From NCBI RefSeq assembly GCF_000582785.1, contig NZ_HG931173.1:1590877-1654876 (forward strand): DNA of 64,000 nucleotides. The letters are read 5' to 3'. The position numbers were made by a program, and so were the translations under genes. Shown piece by piece: positions 42,269-50,107 of this stretch. A model generated the notes under the pieces. That model did not search any database and was not told the DNA's origin. It worked only from the letters and a program-made list of their open reading frames with translations. The stretch comes from Candidatus Blastococcus massiliensis AP3. GTDB taxonomy: Bacteria; Actinomycetota; Actinomycetes; Mycobacteriales; Geodermatophilaceae. Within the stretch, counting starts at the first letter, position 1. Each line of letters starts with the position of its first letter.

Positions 42269-43864
42269 GTGGCACTGACCAGCCCGTACCCCGACGTCGA
42301 GATCCCCAACGTCTCGGTTCCCGAGTCCGTCCTCGCGGCCGGCCGGGAGCGCCCCGACGCCCCCGCGCTGATCGACGGGATGAAGGGTGACGTGATCACC
42401 CACGGGCAGCTGGCCGCCTACGTCGACCGCGTCGCGGCCAACCTGCACGCGCGCGGCCTGCGCAAGGGCGACGTCGTCGCCGTGTTCTGCCCCAACACGC
42501 AGTGGTTCCCGGTGGTCTTCCACGGCATCGCCGCGGCCGGTTGCGTGATGAGCCCGATCAACTCGCTCTACACGCCCGACGAGATCGCCTTCCAGCTCAA
42601 GGACTCGGGCGCGAAGATCCTGATCACGATCTCGCTGTTCATGGACCGCGCGGCCGCGGCGGCGGAGAAGTCGCCGGTGGACGAGATCATCGTCCTCGAC
42701 GGCGCCGAGGGGCACGCCAACCTCTTCGACCTGCTCGGCGAGGACGCACCGTCGGTGCAGGTCGACATCGACCCGGCCAACGACCTGGTCACGCTGCCCT
42801 ACTCCAGCGGCACCACGGGCCTGCCCAAGGGCGTCATGCTCACCCACCGCAACCTGGTGGCGAACGTGACCCAGTGCCTGCCGCTGCTCAAGACCGGCGC
42901 CGACGAGCGGATCATCGCCGTCCTGCCGTTCTTCCACATCTACGGCCTGACCGTGCTGATGAACCAGGGCCTGGCCCTGGGCGGCACGGTGGTGACCCTC
43001 CCCCGGTTCGAGCTGGAGGACTTCCTCCGCACGATCCAGGACTACAAGATCACCCGCGCGTTCGTGGCGCCGCCCATCCTGCTGGCGCTGGCCAAGCACC
43101 CGCTGATCGACCAGTACGACCTGAGCTCGCTGGAGTCGATCCTCTCCGGCGCAGCTCCGCTGGACGAGCAGCTGGCGCTGGCCGTGCAGGACCGGCTGCA
43201 GGCGAAGGGCGGCAACGTCACGGTGGCGCAGGGCTACGGGATGACCGAGCTCTCCCCCGTCTCGCACACCACCCCGGACCCCGACGCCATGCCGTCGGGC
43301 TTCTCCGGCGAGGTCCCCAAGGGCTCCGTCGGCTTCGCCATCCCGAACACCGAGTGCCGCCTCATCGACCCGAGCACCGGCGAGGACGCCTCCCCGGGTG
43401 AGCGCGGCGAGCTGTGGGTCCGCGGCCCGCAGGTCATGAAGGGCTACCTCAACAACCCCGAGGCAACGGCGAGCACGGTCGACAGCGAGGGCTGGCTGCA
43501 CACCGGTGACGTCGCCGTCGTCGACGAGAACGGCATCTACACCGTCGTCGACCGGGTCAAGGAGCTGATCAAGTACAAGGGCTACCAGGTGGCCCCCGCC
43601 GAGCTCGAGGCCGTGCTCATCGGGCACCCGGAGATCGCCGACGCCGCCGTCATCGGTGTGCCGGACAAGGAGAGCGGCGAGGAGCTGCCCAAGGCGTTCG
43701 TCGTCCGGGCCCCGGGCTCCGAGCTCACCGAGGAGGCCGTCATGGCGTACATGTCCGAGAAGGTCGCCCCGCACAAGAAGATCCGCTTCGTCGAGTTCAT
43801 CGACGCGGTGCCCAAGTCCTCGGCCGGCAAGATCCTGCGCAAGGAGCTCAAGGCCCGGGTCTGA
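42269..43864 (+). CDS. AMP-dependent acyl-CoA ligase (4-coumarate-CoA ligase-like)
   Basis: A 531-residue adenylate-forming enzyme. P-loop YSSGTTGLPKGV (~177), A5 motif GYGMTE (~321), A7/A8 block GWLHTGDVAVVDENG with DRVKELIKYKGYQVAPAE, and the C-terminal catalytic Lys in SSAGKILRKEL. It activates a carboxylic acid with ATP and transfers it to CoA. The sequence is nearest the 4CL/firefly-luciferase branch; the substrate could be an aryl or medium-chain acid. GTG 42269 has CGAGGAGG at good spacing. A strong hairpin follows the stop. Confidence 0.92.
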   Translation: MALTSPYPDVEIPNVSVPESVLAAGRERPDAPALIDGMKGDVITHGQLAAYVDRVAANLHARGLRKGDVVAVFCPNTQWFPVVFHGIAAAGCVMSPINSLYTPDEIAFQLKDSGAKILITISLFMDRAAAAAEKSPVDEIIVLDGAEGHANLFDLLGEDAPSVQVDIDPANDLVTLPYSSGTTGLPKGVMLTHRNLVANVTQCLPLLKTGADERIIAVLPFFHIYGLTVLMNQGLALGGTVVTLPRFELEDFLRTIQDYKITRAFVAPPILLALAKHPLIDQYDLSSLESILSGAAPLDEQLALAVQDRLQAKGGNVTVAQGYGMTELSPVSHTTPDPDAMPSGFSGEVPKGSVGFAIPNTECRLIDPSTGEDASPGERGELWVRGPQVMKGYLNNPEATASTVDSEGWLHTGDVAVVDENGIYTVVDRVKELIKYKGYQVAPAELEAVLIGHPEIADAAVIGVPDKESGEELPKAFVVRAPGSELTEEAVMAYMSEKVAPHKKIRFVEFIDAVPKSSAGKILRKELKARV

Positions 43865-43868
43865 ACGA

Positions 43869-43906
43869 CGACGGCGCCGCGTCCCCGACGGGGCGCGGCG
43901 CCGTCG
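43869..43906. terminator. Bidirectional hairpin terminator
   Basis: CGACGGCGCCGCG(T)CCCC pairs with GGGGCGCGGCGCCGTCG, about 17 bp with one bulge, between the convergent ligase and AraC genes. Confidence 0.75.
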
Positions 43907-43916
43907 CGCTCCGGTC

Positions 43917-44924
43917 TCAGGTGGACCTCGAGCGCACCGTGACCGGGGGAACACCCACCACGCGCTTGTAGGCGCGCGAGAAGGCTGCCTCGGAGTCGTA
44001 CCCCAGTCGCCGGGCCAGCTCGACGATCCGGACCCCGCGGGCGAGCTCGACGGTGGCCAGGTGCATCCGCCAGCGGGTGACGTAGCGCAGCGCGGGTTCG
44101 CCGGCCAGCTCGGTGAAGCGAGCGGCGAAGGCCGACCGGGACATGTGGGCCTCGTTCGCCAGCCGGTCCAGGGTCCATGCCGCGCCGGGCTCGCGGTGCA
44201 CGCGCGCCACGGCGCGCCCGACCTGCGGGTCGCGCAGCGCGCGCAACCAACCAGGTCCGTGCACGCCGTTCTCCATCCAGCCGCGGATCGCCTGGACGAC
44301 GATGACGTCGGCCAGCCGCGTGACCACTGCCTCCGCACCGGGGCGGTCCTGGCGCACCTCGTCGGCGATCATCCCCAGCAGGACGGTCAGCCAGCCGCCC
44401 CGCGCGGAATCCGCGGTGTCGACCAACAGCACCGGCGGCAGCAGCGCCAGCAGGTGCCCTGCCCCGGGGCGCTCGGGCTCGACGACGCCGCACACCTGAC
44501 GGGCCGGCGCGCCGCCACCGTCCAGCCGCAGCACCGAGTAGTGCTCGCCGAGGTACTCCTGCGGCAGGAGGTCCGCCCGGCCGTCGATCGCTGCGCTCGC
44601 GTCGCTGCGCAGGACGTGCCCGCGGCCGTGCGGCACGAGCGCCAGCTCGCCGGACCTGAGCGGGTACGTCTCGCCGTCCACCTCGAGCAGGCAGCTGCCC
44701 TCGGTGACGAGGTGGAAGCTCAGGCAGCCGGGCAGCGCCGGCATCTCCACGCCCCACGGTGCGGTGCCCTCGGCCCGGCAGTAGAAGGTCCCGCGCATGC
44801 GCAGGTCCCCGAGGACGGGGCCGAGCGGGTCGACGGGCGTCCAGGGTGCTGCGGGGTCGGCGGCCACCTGCACAGCCTGGCTGCAGGTGAAGCCGCCGTC
44901 CAGGTGGGCTGGACGATCGGTCAT
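43917..44924 (-). CDS. AraC-family regulator with cupin sensor
   Basis: A 335-residue regulator. The N-terminal cupin domain (LSFHLVTEGSCLLEVDGE and SGELALVPHGRGHVLRS, ~70-125) probably binds a small ligand. The C-terminal double helix-turn-helix includes WTLDRLANEAHMSRSAFAARF and RIVELARRLGYDSEAAFSRAYKR. ATG 44924 is used. It is divergent from an NAD-binding oxidoreductase gene, its probable target. Two identical-architecture dyads lie over its start and the gap. Confidence 0.9.
   Translation of the reverse strand: MTDRPAHLDGGFTCSQAVQVAADPAAPWTPVDPLGPVLGDLRMRGTFYCRAEGTAPWGVEMPALPGCLSFHLVTEGSCLLEVDGETYPLRSGELALVPHGRGHVLRSDASAAIDGRADLLPQEYLGEHYSVLRLDGGGAPARQVCGVVEPERPGAGHLLALLPPVLLVDTADSARGGWLTVLLGMIADEVRQDRPGAEAVVTRLADVIVVQAIRGWMENGVHGPGWLRALRDPQVGRAVARVHREPGAAWTLDRLANEAHMSRSAFAARFTELAGEPALRYVTRWRMHLATVELARGVRIVELARRLGYDSEAAFSRAYKRVVGVPPVTVRSRST
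44898..44914. promoter_or_regulatory. AraC-locus dyad 1 (GTCCAG-N5-CTGGAC)
   Basis: A perfect 6-5-6 dyad within the first codons of the AraC gene, 63 bp centre to centre from dyad 2. Confidence 0.55.
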
Positions 44925-44960
44925 GGAACCCGGATCTCCAGCCGTTCCGCCACGCCGTCC

Positions 44961-44977
44961 GTCCAGCAACGCTGGAC
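44961..44977. promoter_or_regulatory. AraC-locus dyad 2 (GTCCAG-N5-CTGGAC)
   Basis: The same half-sites and spacer length in the 95-bp divergent gap (here extended to 7-3-7). A likely operator for the AraC regulator and the divergent oxidoreductase gene. Confidence 0.6.
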
Positions 44978-45019
44978 GCGCCGGTCGACGGGGCCGGCTC
45001 ACAGGACGAGGAGCGGGTC

Positions 45020-45691
45020 ATGAAGGTGCTGGTCGTGGGAGCAACGGGTGGAACGGGCCGGGCGGCGGTGGAGCACCTGGTCGCGGACGGGCACGCGGTC
45101 ACCGCGCTGGCCCGGCACGCGAGCACGGCGTTCGGTGGCACGCCGGGGGTGCGATCGGTCGACGGCGACGCCACGATCGCGGCGGACGTGGGCGAGGCCG
45201 TCCGCGGTCAGGACGCCGTCGTCGTGGCCCTCGGCATCGCGGAGAGCCCGGTGCGGGTGCGGTTGCGCGGCCCGGCCGGAACACCGCTGGACGTGCGCTC
45301 GCGGGGCACCGCCACCGTCGCGGCGGCGATGCGGGAGCACGGGGTGCGCCGCCTGGTCGTGCAGTCGTCGTACGGCGTCGGCGACACCCGCGACCTGCTG
45401 CCACTGTCGGCACGGCTGGTCTTCGCGCTCCTGCTGAAGCCGCAGATCGCCGACCACGAGGTGCAGGAGCGCGTCGTCCGCGGCAGCGGGCTGGACTGGA
45501 CGCTGGTGCAACCGGTCTACCTGACCGACGGCGACGAGCCGGCTGCCCGCTCGACCGACGGGACCGTCGAGCGGATGCGGGTCTCCCGGCGGGCGGTCGG
45601 CGGAGTCCTCGCCCGGCTGGCCACGGGCGCCGACGACGTGGGCGCCAACGTCTCGCTCTCCGGCGCCGAGTCGGTTCCCGCCCCTCTCTGA
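45020..45691 (+). CDS. Atypical SDR / NAD(P)-binding oxidoreductase
   Basis: A 223-residue Rossmann protein: MKVLVVGATGGTGRAAVEHL is the dinucleotide site (GATGGTG), then VVQSSYGVGDTRD and WTLVQPVYLTDG. It belongs to the NmrA/SDR_a5-type atypical SDRs, which bind NAD(P) and act as reductases or redox sensors. The usual Tyr-x3-Lys pair is not obvious. ATG with GAGGAGCGG upstream. It is probably controlled by the divergent AraC regulator. Confidence 0.85.
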   Translation: MKVLVVGATGGTGRAAVEHLVADGHAVTALARHASTAFGGTPGVRSVDGDATIAADVGEAVRGQDAVVVALGIAESPVRVRLRGPAGTPLDVRSRGTATVAAAMREHGVRRLVVQSSYGVGDTRDLLPLSARLVFALLLKPQIADHEVQERVVRGSGLDWTLVQPVYLTDGDEPAARSTDGTVERMRVSRRAVGGVLARLATGADDVGANVSLSGAESVPAPL

Positions 45692-45707
45692 CCGGGGGCG
45701 CCACCCC

Positions 45708-45713
45708 TACAGT
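45708..45713 (+). promoter_or_regulatory. Putative leaderless -10 (TACAGT)
   Basis: TACAGT ends 6 nt before the ATG at 45720, which lacks a Shine-Dalgarno. Confidence 0.45.
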
Positions 45714-45719
45714 CGAGCC

Positions 45720-46712
45720 ATGCGCGCGGTGACGATCAGCGAACCCGGTGGCCCCGAGGTGCTCGGCTGGTCGGAGGTCCCCGATCCGGTCTGCGGCCCC
45801 GGTGAGGTGATCGTCGACGTCGCCGCCGCAGCGGTGAACCGGGCCGACCTGCTGCAGCGGCAGGGCTTCTACCCGCCGCCGAAGGGCGCCAGCGAGATCC
45901 TCGGGCTGGAGTGCAGCGGCGTCGTCAGCGAGGTGGGGGAGGGCGTTCCCGGCTGGTCGGTGGGCGACGAGGTCTGCGCGCTGCTGTCCGGCGGGGGCTA
46001 CGCCGAGCGCGTCGCCGTTCCGGCCGGGCAGCTGCTGCCCAAGCCGGCGGGCGTGGAGCTGGCGACCGCCGCCGCGCTGCCCGAGGTCGTCTGCACCGTC
46101 TGGTCCAACGTCTTCATGCTCGCCGGCCTGCGCCGCGACGAGAGCTTCCTCGTGCACGGCGGCTCCAGCGGTATCGGCACCATGGCCATCCAGCTGGCCG
46201 CCCGGGCCGGGGCGCGGGTGTTCACCACGGCCGGTTCGCAGGCCAAGCTCGACGTCTGCCGCGAGCTCGGCGCCGAGGTGACGGTCAACTACCGCGACGA
46301 GGACTTCGTCGAGCGGGTGCGCGAGGCCACCGACGGCCGCGGGGTCGACGTCGTCCTGGACATCATGGGCGCCAAGTACCTGAGCAGGAACGTCGACGCC
46401 CTGGCCGTGGGCGGCCGCCTGGTCGTCATCGGGATGCAGGGCGGGTCGAAGGCGGAGCTGAACCTCGGTGCGCTGCTGACCAAGCGGGCCGCGGTGCACG
46501 CCACGGCCCTGCGCAGCCGGCCGGCCACCGGTCGCGGGGGCAAGGCCGAGATCGTCGCGGCGGTCCGCCACGACGTGTGGCCCGACGTCGAGCGGGGCAC
46601 CGTGCGCCCGATCGTCGACCGGCGGCTGCCGATGTCCCGGGCCGCCGAGGCGCACCGGGTCGTGGAGGCCAGCGAGCACGTCGGCAAGGTGCTCCTGCTG
46701 CCCGCCGACTAA
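45720..46712 (+). CDS. NADPH:quinone oxidoreductase (zinc-independent MDR family)
   Basis: A 330-residue medium-chain dehydrogenase/reductase. N-terminal GroES-like domain with VNRADLLQRQGFYPPP and LGLECSGVV; the nucleotide site is VHGGSSGIGTMAIQLA (~146). Zinc ligands are absent, as in the quinone oxidoreductase/PIG3 branch. It would reduce quinones or enones with NADPH. The stop overlaps the convergent aminotransferase stop (CTAA). Confidence 0.92.
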   Translation: MRAVTISEPGGPEVLGWSEVPDPVCGPGEVIVDVAAAAVNRADLLQRQGFYPPPKGASEILGLECSGVVSEVGEGVPGWSVGDEVCALLSGGGYAERVAVPAGQLLPKPAGVELATAAALPEVVCTVWSNVFMLAGLRRDESFLVHGGSSGIGTMAIQLAARAGARVFTTAGSQAKLDVCRELGAEVTVNYRDEDFVERVREATDGRGVDVVLDIMGAKYLSRNVDALAVGGRLVVIGMQGGSKAELNLGALLTKRAAVHATALRSRPATGRGGKAEIVAAVRHDVWPDVERGTVRPIVDRRLPMSRAAEAHRVVEASEHVGKVLLLPAD

Positions 46713-47941
46713 CGGGGGCCGGGGACCGGGCGCGGGCGCAGGGCGGCGACGGCGTCGATGACCAGCCCGACCTCCTCGGGCGAGTTGTAGTGCAGCAGCC
46801 CCACGCGGACCGCCCCGCCGCTCTCGGTCACGCCCAGGGCGTCGAACAGCTCGCGGGCGTACGCGTCGCCGTCCCAGACGCAGATGCCCTGCCGGTTGAG
46901 CTCGGCGGCCACCTGGCGTGGGCGCATGCCGTCGACCCGGAAGGCCAGCGTCGGCGTCGTCCGCTCCGGGCGGCCGATCACCTGGACGTGCCGCATGGCG
47001 CGCAGCGCCTGGTCCAGCCACCCGAACAGCTCGCCCTCGTAGTGGGCGACCGCCGCCATCGACGTCCGCAGCCGGTCGCGACGGGAGCCCGACACCTCGC
47101 CGCTCAGCCCGGCCAGGTGGTCGACGGCGGCCGAGACGCCGGCGTAGAGCTCGTAGGGCGCCCCACCCCCCTCGAAGCGCTCCGGGACCTTGTCGGAGGC
47201 GGGCAGGAGCTTGTCGGGGTGGAGGTGGGCCAGCAGCTGCGGGTCCGCAACGACGGCGCCCACGTGCGGGCCGCCCCACTTCGACGCCGAGAGCGCCAGG
47301 AAGTCCGCGCCGAGCGCCGTGCGGTCGAGGTACATGTGCGGGGCGGCGTGCGCGGCGTCGACGTACACCATCGCCCCCACCGCGTGCGCGCGGTTGGCGA
47401 TCTCGGCGACCTCGGGGCAGGTGCCGATCGCACTGCTGGCCGCCGTCAGGGCGACCAGGCGGGTCCGCCGGGAGAGCAGGTCGTCGTACTGCCAGGCAGG
47501 CAGCTCGCCGGTCTCGATGTCCACCTCGGCCCAGCGCACCTCCACGCCCCGCTCCGCGGCCGCCTGCACCCAGGGCCGGATGTTGGCGTCGTGGTCGAGC
47601 CGGCTCACCACGATCTCGTCGCCCGGCCGCCAGGACTTCGCGATGGCCCGGGCCATCGTGTACGTCAGCGCGGTCATGCTCGGCCCCAGCACGACGCCGC
47701 CGGCGACCCCGCCCACGAGGTCAGCCACGGCGGACCGGGCGCCGCTGACCAGCCCTTCGGCCCGGGCGGACGCCGCGAAGACCCCGCCCCGTTCGGCGAC
47801 CGGCATCCGCAGCGCGTGCCCGACCGCGCGGGCGACGTCCTCGGGCAGCAGCGCGCCGGCCGGGCCGTCGACGTGGACGTAGCCGTCGGCCAGTGCGGGG
47901 AAGAGACCGCGGACCCGAGCGACGTCGAGCCGAACCCCCAT
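46709..47941 (-). CDS. Class V aminotransferase / cysteine-desulfurase-like protein
   Basis: A 410-residue PLP enzyme. The Schiff-base lysine is in LSASKWGGPH (~221); the cofactor Asp is in VYVDAAHAAPH; the N-terminal block is YVHVDGPAGALLP. It belongs to the cysteine-desulfurase-like (SufS/CsdA-related) group, but no Cys-containing persulfide loop is obvious, so substrate and activity are open. ATG 47941 has a TAGGGT -10 seven nt upstream and no Shine-Dalgarno. Confidence 0.87.
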   Translation of the reverse strand: MGVRLDVARVRGLFPALADGYVHVDGPAGALLPEDVARAVGHALRMPVAERGGVFAASARAEGLVSGARSAVADLVGGVAGGVVLGPSMTALTYTMARAIAKSWRPGDEIVVSRLDHDANIRPWVQAAAERGVEVRWAEVDIETGELPAWQYDDLLSRRTRLVALTAASSAIGTCPEVAEIANRAHAVGAMVYVDAAHAAPHMYLDRTALGADFLALSASKWGGPHVGAVVADPQLLAHLHPDKLLPASDKVPERFEGGGAPYELYAGVSAAVDHLAGLSGEVSGSRRDRLRTSMAAVAHYEGELFGWLDQALRAMRHVQVIGRPERTTPTLAFRVDGMRPRQVAAELNRQGICVWDGDAYARELFDALGVTESGGAVRVGLLHYNSPEEVGLVIDAVAALRPRPVPGPR

Positions 47942-47948
47942 GCTGCGC

Positions 47949-47954
47949 ACCCTA
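47949..47954 (-). promoter_or_regulatory. Putative leaderless -10 (TAGGGT)
   Basis: Minus-strand TAGGGT ends 7 nt before the aminotransferase ATG. Confidence 0.4.
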
Positions 47955-48040
47955 GTTGCCCGGGCACCTCGCGCGGCGTGTGCTGGGGCGTGGCCGGACT
48001 CCGCGTTCGACGGTGACCGGCGAGGGGCAGGATGGGGCCC

Positions 48041-48595
48041 ATGACTGCACCCGGGAACGGCAGCGAACGTCCGCAGCAGGTGCTCGTGGTGGGCCCCGAC
48101 GGTCAGCCCGTGGGCGCCCTCCCGATGACGCCGGGCGTTGAGGGCGAGGACGGCGACGGCGGCGCCATGCAGGTCAGCGAGATGGTCGAGCAGCCGGCGA
48201 AGGTCATGCGCATCGGCACGATGATCAAGCAGCTGCTCGAGGAGGTCCGCGCGGCGCCGCTGGACGAGGCCAGCCGCAACCGGCTGCGCGACATCCACGC
48301 GTCGTCCATCCGCGAGCTCGAGCAGAGCCTGGCCCCGGAGCTGCGCGAGGAGCTGGAGCGGATCACGCTGCCGTTCAGCGAGGACCAGACGCCCACGGAC
48401 GCCGAGCTGCGCATCGCCCAGGCCCAGCTGGTCGGCTGGCTCGAGGGCGTCTTCCACGGCATCCAGACGGCGCTGTTCGCCCAGCAGATGGCCGCCCGGG
48501 CCCAGCTGGAGGAGATGCGGCGGCGCGCCCTCCCCGGCGGTCAGCCCGGTGGCGCCCAGCCCGAGTTCCGCCCCGGCGGCGGCCAGTACCTCTAG
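48041..48595 (+). CDS. bpa: Bacterial proteasome activator Bpa
   Basis: A 184-residue ring-forming activator of the 20S proteasome that works without ATP. The conserved four-helix core runs from VMRIGTMIKQLLEEVRAAPL to WLEGVFHGIQTALFAQQMAA. The protein ends in GGGQYL, the HbYX-type tail that docks on the proteasome. Length and motifs match mycobacterial Rv3780. Its presence implies a proteasome in this organism. ATG 48041 is preferred to the ATG nine bases upstream. A family C element begins 7 bp after the stop. Confidence 0.93.
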   Translation: MTAPGNGSERPQQVLVVGPDGQPVGALPMTPGVEGEDGDGGAMQVSEMVEQPAKVMRIGTMIKQLLEEVRAAPLDEASRNRLRDIHASSIRELEQSLAPELREELERITLPFSEDQTPTDAELRIAQAQLVGWLEGVFHGIQTALFAQQMAARAQLEEMRRRALPGGQPGGAQPEFRPGGGQYL

Positions 48596-48602
48596 TCACC
48601 CG

Positions 48603-48667
48603 CGGCTGGGATCAGCTCACCTGATCCCCGAGCGTCCTCCCCCGTGGTGTGCGCTGAGGGTGGACGC
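48603..48667 (+). repeat. Family C 65-bp element, left end of the cassette
   Basis: Starts CGGCTGGGATCAG, contains GGGATCAG-N5-CTGATCCC (48608-48628) and GAGCGTCCTCC, and ends GAGGGTGGACGC. It matches the reverse complement of 50039-50103 at about 52 of 65 positions, without gaps. Confidence 0.85.
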
Positions 48668-48715
48668 GCTACGACGAGGGAGGACGCCGCGGGCTGTGGG
48701 TGGACGGCGTTCATC
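48656..48715 (+). repeat. 20-bp-period units inside the left end
   Basis: GAGGGTGGACGC (48656), GAGGGAGGACGC (48676) and GTGGGTGGACGG (48696) recur at exact 20-bp spacing, as in the array at 13832-13891. Confidence 0.75.
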
Positions 48716-48769
48716 CACAGATCGGTCCACGCCGTTCCGCCCCGTCCGTCGCCGCTCGATCGTGGCCGC

Positions 48770-49774
48770 GTGCACCCCGACCTCGCCTTCGCCATCCGTC
48801 GCCGCGGCGGGGTCTTCACCGTCGCCGACGCCCGCCGCGCCGGCTACCGCACCGACGAGGTCCGTGCCGCCGTCGGCAGTGGCGCCCGGTACCGGCTCCG
48901 TCGCGGGATCTACGTCACCGCGCAGACCTGGGCCGAGGCCACTGACGACCGCGCGCGCCACCTCTTGCACGCCCTCGCCACGCTCACCGCGCTCGGACCC
49001 GGACCCGTCCTGAGCCACGCCTCGGCCGCGCGGTTCCACGAGTTCCTCCTGCCCCGCGGGGTCGGCACCGACGTGCGCCTCACCCACCCCGACCAGTGGC
49101 GGACCGGCCCGGCCTACCGGATCACCGCGGCCACGCTGACGGCGGACGACGTCCTCCGCGCCGGCGCGCTGTCCGTCACCTCGGCCGCCCGCACCCTCGT
49201 GGACTGTGCCCGCGAGTGGGACCCGACCGACGCCGTCGTCGCGATGGACGCCGCGCTCCACGGAAATCGGGTCCAGCGCCGGGAGCTGGTTGCCACGGTG
49301 ATGGCGCAGAGCCACTGGCTCGGTGTCGGCGCGGCGGCTCGGGCGGTCCACCTGGCCGACGGGCGGGCGGAATCACCGTTGGAGACCCGGGGCAGGCTCG
49401 GTCTGCTCGACGCCGGGTTCCGCACCTTCGAGTCGCAGGTGGAGCTGTACGGCCCTACGGGGTTCGTCGCCCGGCTCGATGGCTGGTTGGAGGACTTGGC
49501 GGTGGCCCTCGAGTTCGACGGCTTCGTGAAGTACGCCGATCCGCGGGACCAGCGCACACCGGCCGAGGTGGCGTGGGACGAGAAGCGGCGCGAGGATCTC
49601 ATCCGCGATCTCGATGTCCCGGTCGTGCGCATCGTGCAGGCCGACCTGCCGCGACTGGCGCGGCCCATCCAGCGGCTGAACGAATTGCGGGCTCGGCCCC
49701 TGCCCGGTCCGCGCCGGTACCGCATCGTCCGCCGGCCCGAGCCCGGTTCCGACGACGGCGACGCGGCAGCCTGA
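48770..49774 (+). CDS. AbiEi-domain protein with endonuclease-like C-terminus
   Basis: About 334 residues from the GTG at 48770. The N-terminus looks like the AbiEi winged helix of type IV antitoxins (GGVFTVADARRAGYRTDEVRAAV, then YRLRRGIYV, residues ~10-50). The middle has LSHASAARFHEFLLP. The C-terminus (~235-300) reads VALEFDGFVKYAD, DEKRREDLIR and VPVVRIVQADL, which fits the DUF559/Vsr-like PD-(D/E)XK fold. No AbiEii toxin gene is adjacent. It may be a DNA-acting protein tied to the flanking repeats, or an orphan TA-type gene; both are inferences. Confidence 0.75.
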   Translation: MHPDLAFAIRRRGGVFTVADARRAGYRTDEVRAAVGSGARYRLRRGIYVTAQTWAEATDDRARHLLHALATLTALGPGPVLSHASAARFHEFLLPRGVGTDVRLTHPDQWRTGPAYRITAATLTADDVLRAGALSVTSAARTLVDCAREWDPTDAVVAMDAALHGNRVQRRELVATVMAQSHWLGVGAAARAVHLADGRAESPLETRGRLGLLDAGFRTFESQVELYGPTGFVARLDGWLEDLAVALEFDGFVKYADPRDQRTPAEVAWDEKRREDLIRDLDVPVVRIVQADLPRLARPIQRLNELRARPLPGPRRYRIVRRPEPGSDDGDAAA

Positions 49775-50038
49775 GCCGCGATCCTCGCTTCACGAGTGGA
49801 GCGAGACGGCAGATGGCGTCACGACCGAAGGCGACTGACGATCTTCGGGGTCACGCCCTTCCTGGCCAGCAGGTCGAGCGCGGCCGTCTGGCAGCGCCGT
49901 TCTTCCTGGACGACGGGATCTGCCGCGTCGACCTCGAGTGAGCGAAACGCCCCGAACGCGGGCGCGGACCTTCTCCCATGGCGTGGGCACGTCGCTCACG
50001 CGCGGCAGCCTGCCAGGGCCCTCCTCCCCCAGCGTCGA
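49775..50038. other. Gene-free stretch, possible coding remnant
   Basis: No supported gene. The minus strand around 49830-49935 can be read as TAALDLLARKGVTPKIVS, which looks protein-like but is short, lacks a start and is blocked by a stop. It may be leftover coding DNA between the AbiEi gene and the right repeat. Confidence 0.35.
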
Positions 50039-50103
50039 GCGTCCTCCCTCGTGGTGCACGGCGAGGGAGGACGCTCGACGATCAGGTCACCTGATCCCAG
50101 CCG
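50039..50103 (-). repeat. Family C 65-bp element, right end of the cassette
   Basis: Contains a perfect 19-bp hairpin (arms 50033-50051 and 50062-50080, CGAGGGAGGACGCTCGACG) followed by GATCAGGT-C-ACCTGATC (50080-50096). It is inverted relative to the left end and stops 4 bp before the chemoreceptor stop codon. Confidence 0.87.
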
Positions 50104-50107
50104 AGGC

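Larger units (their letters stand above)
48603..50103 (+). mobile_element. Candidate single-gene cassette bounded by 65-bp inverted repeats
   Basis: Two family C elements in opposite orientation enclose 1.5 kb holding one gene, an AbiEi/endonuclease-like protein. The outer ends both read CGGCTGGGATCAG inward. A solitary copy at 13784 shows that the 65-bp unit exists without the gene. No target-site duplication was found, and no transposase is present, so mobility is inferred. Confidence 0.5.

Noticed and set aside
48656-48715. 20-bp repeats as a CRISPR array
   Set aside because: Same reason; spacer-like parts are only 8 bp and related to one another.
48770-49774. A complete AbiE toxin-antitoxin system
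   Set aside because: Only the AbiEi-like gene is present; no nucleotidyltransferase (AbiEii) gene was found on either side.
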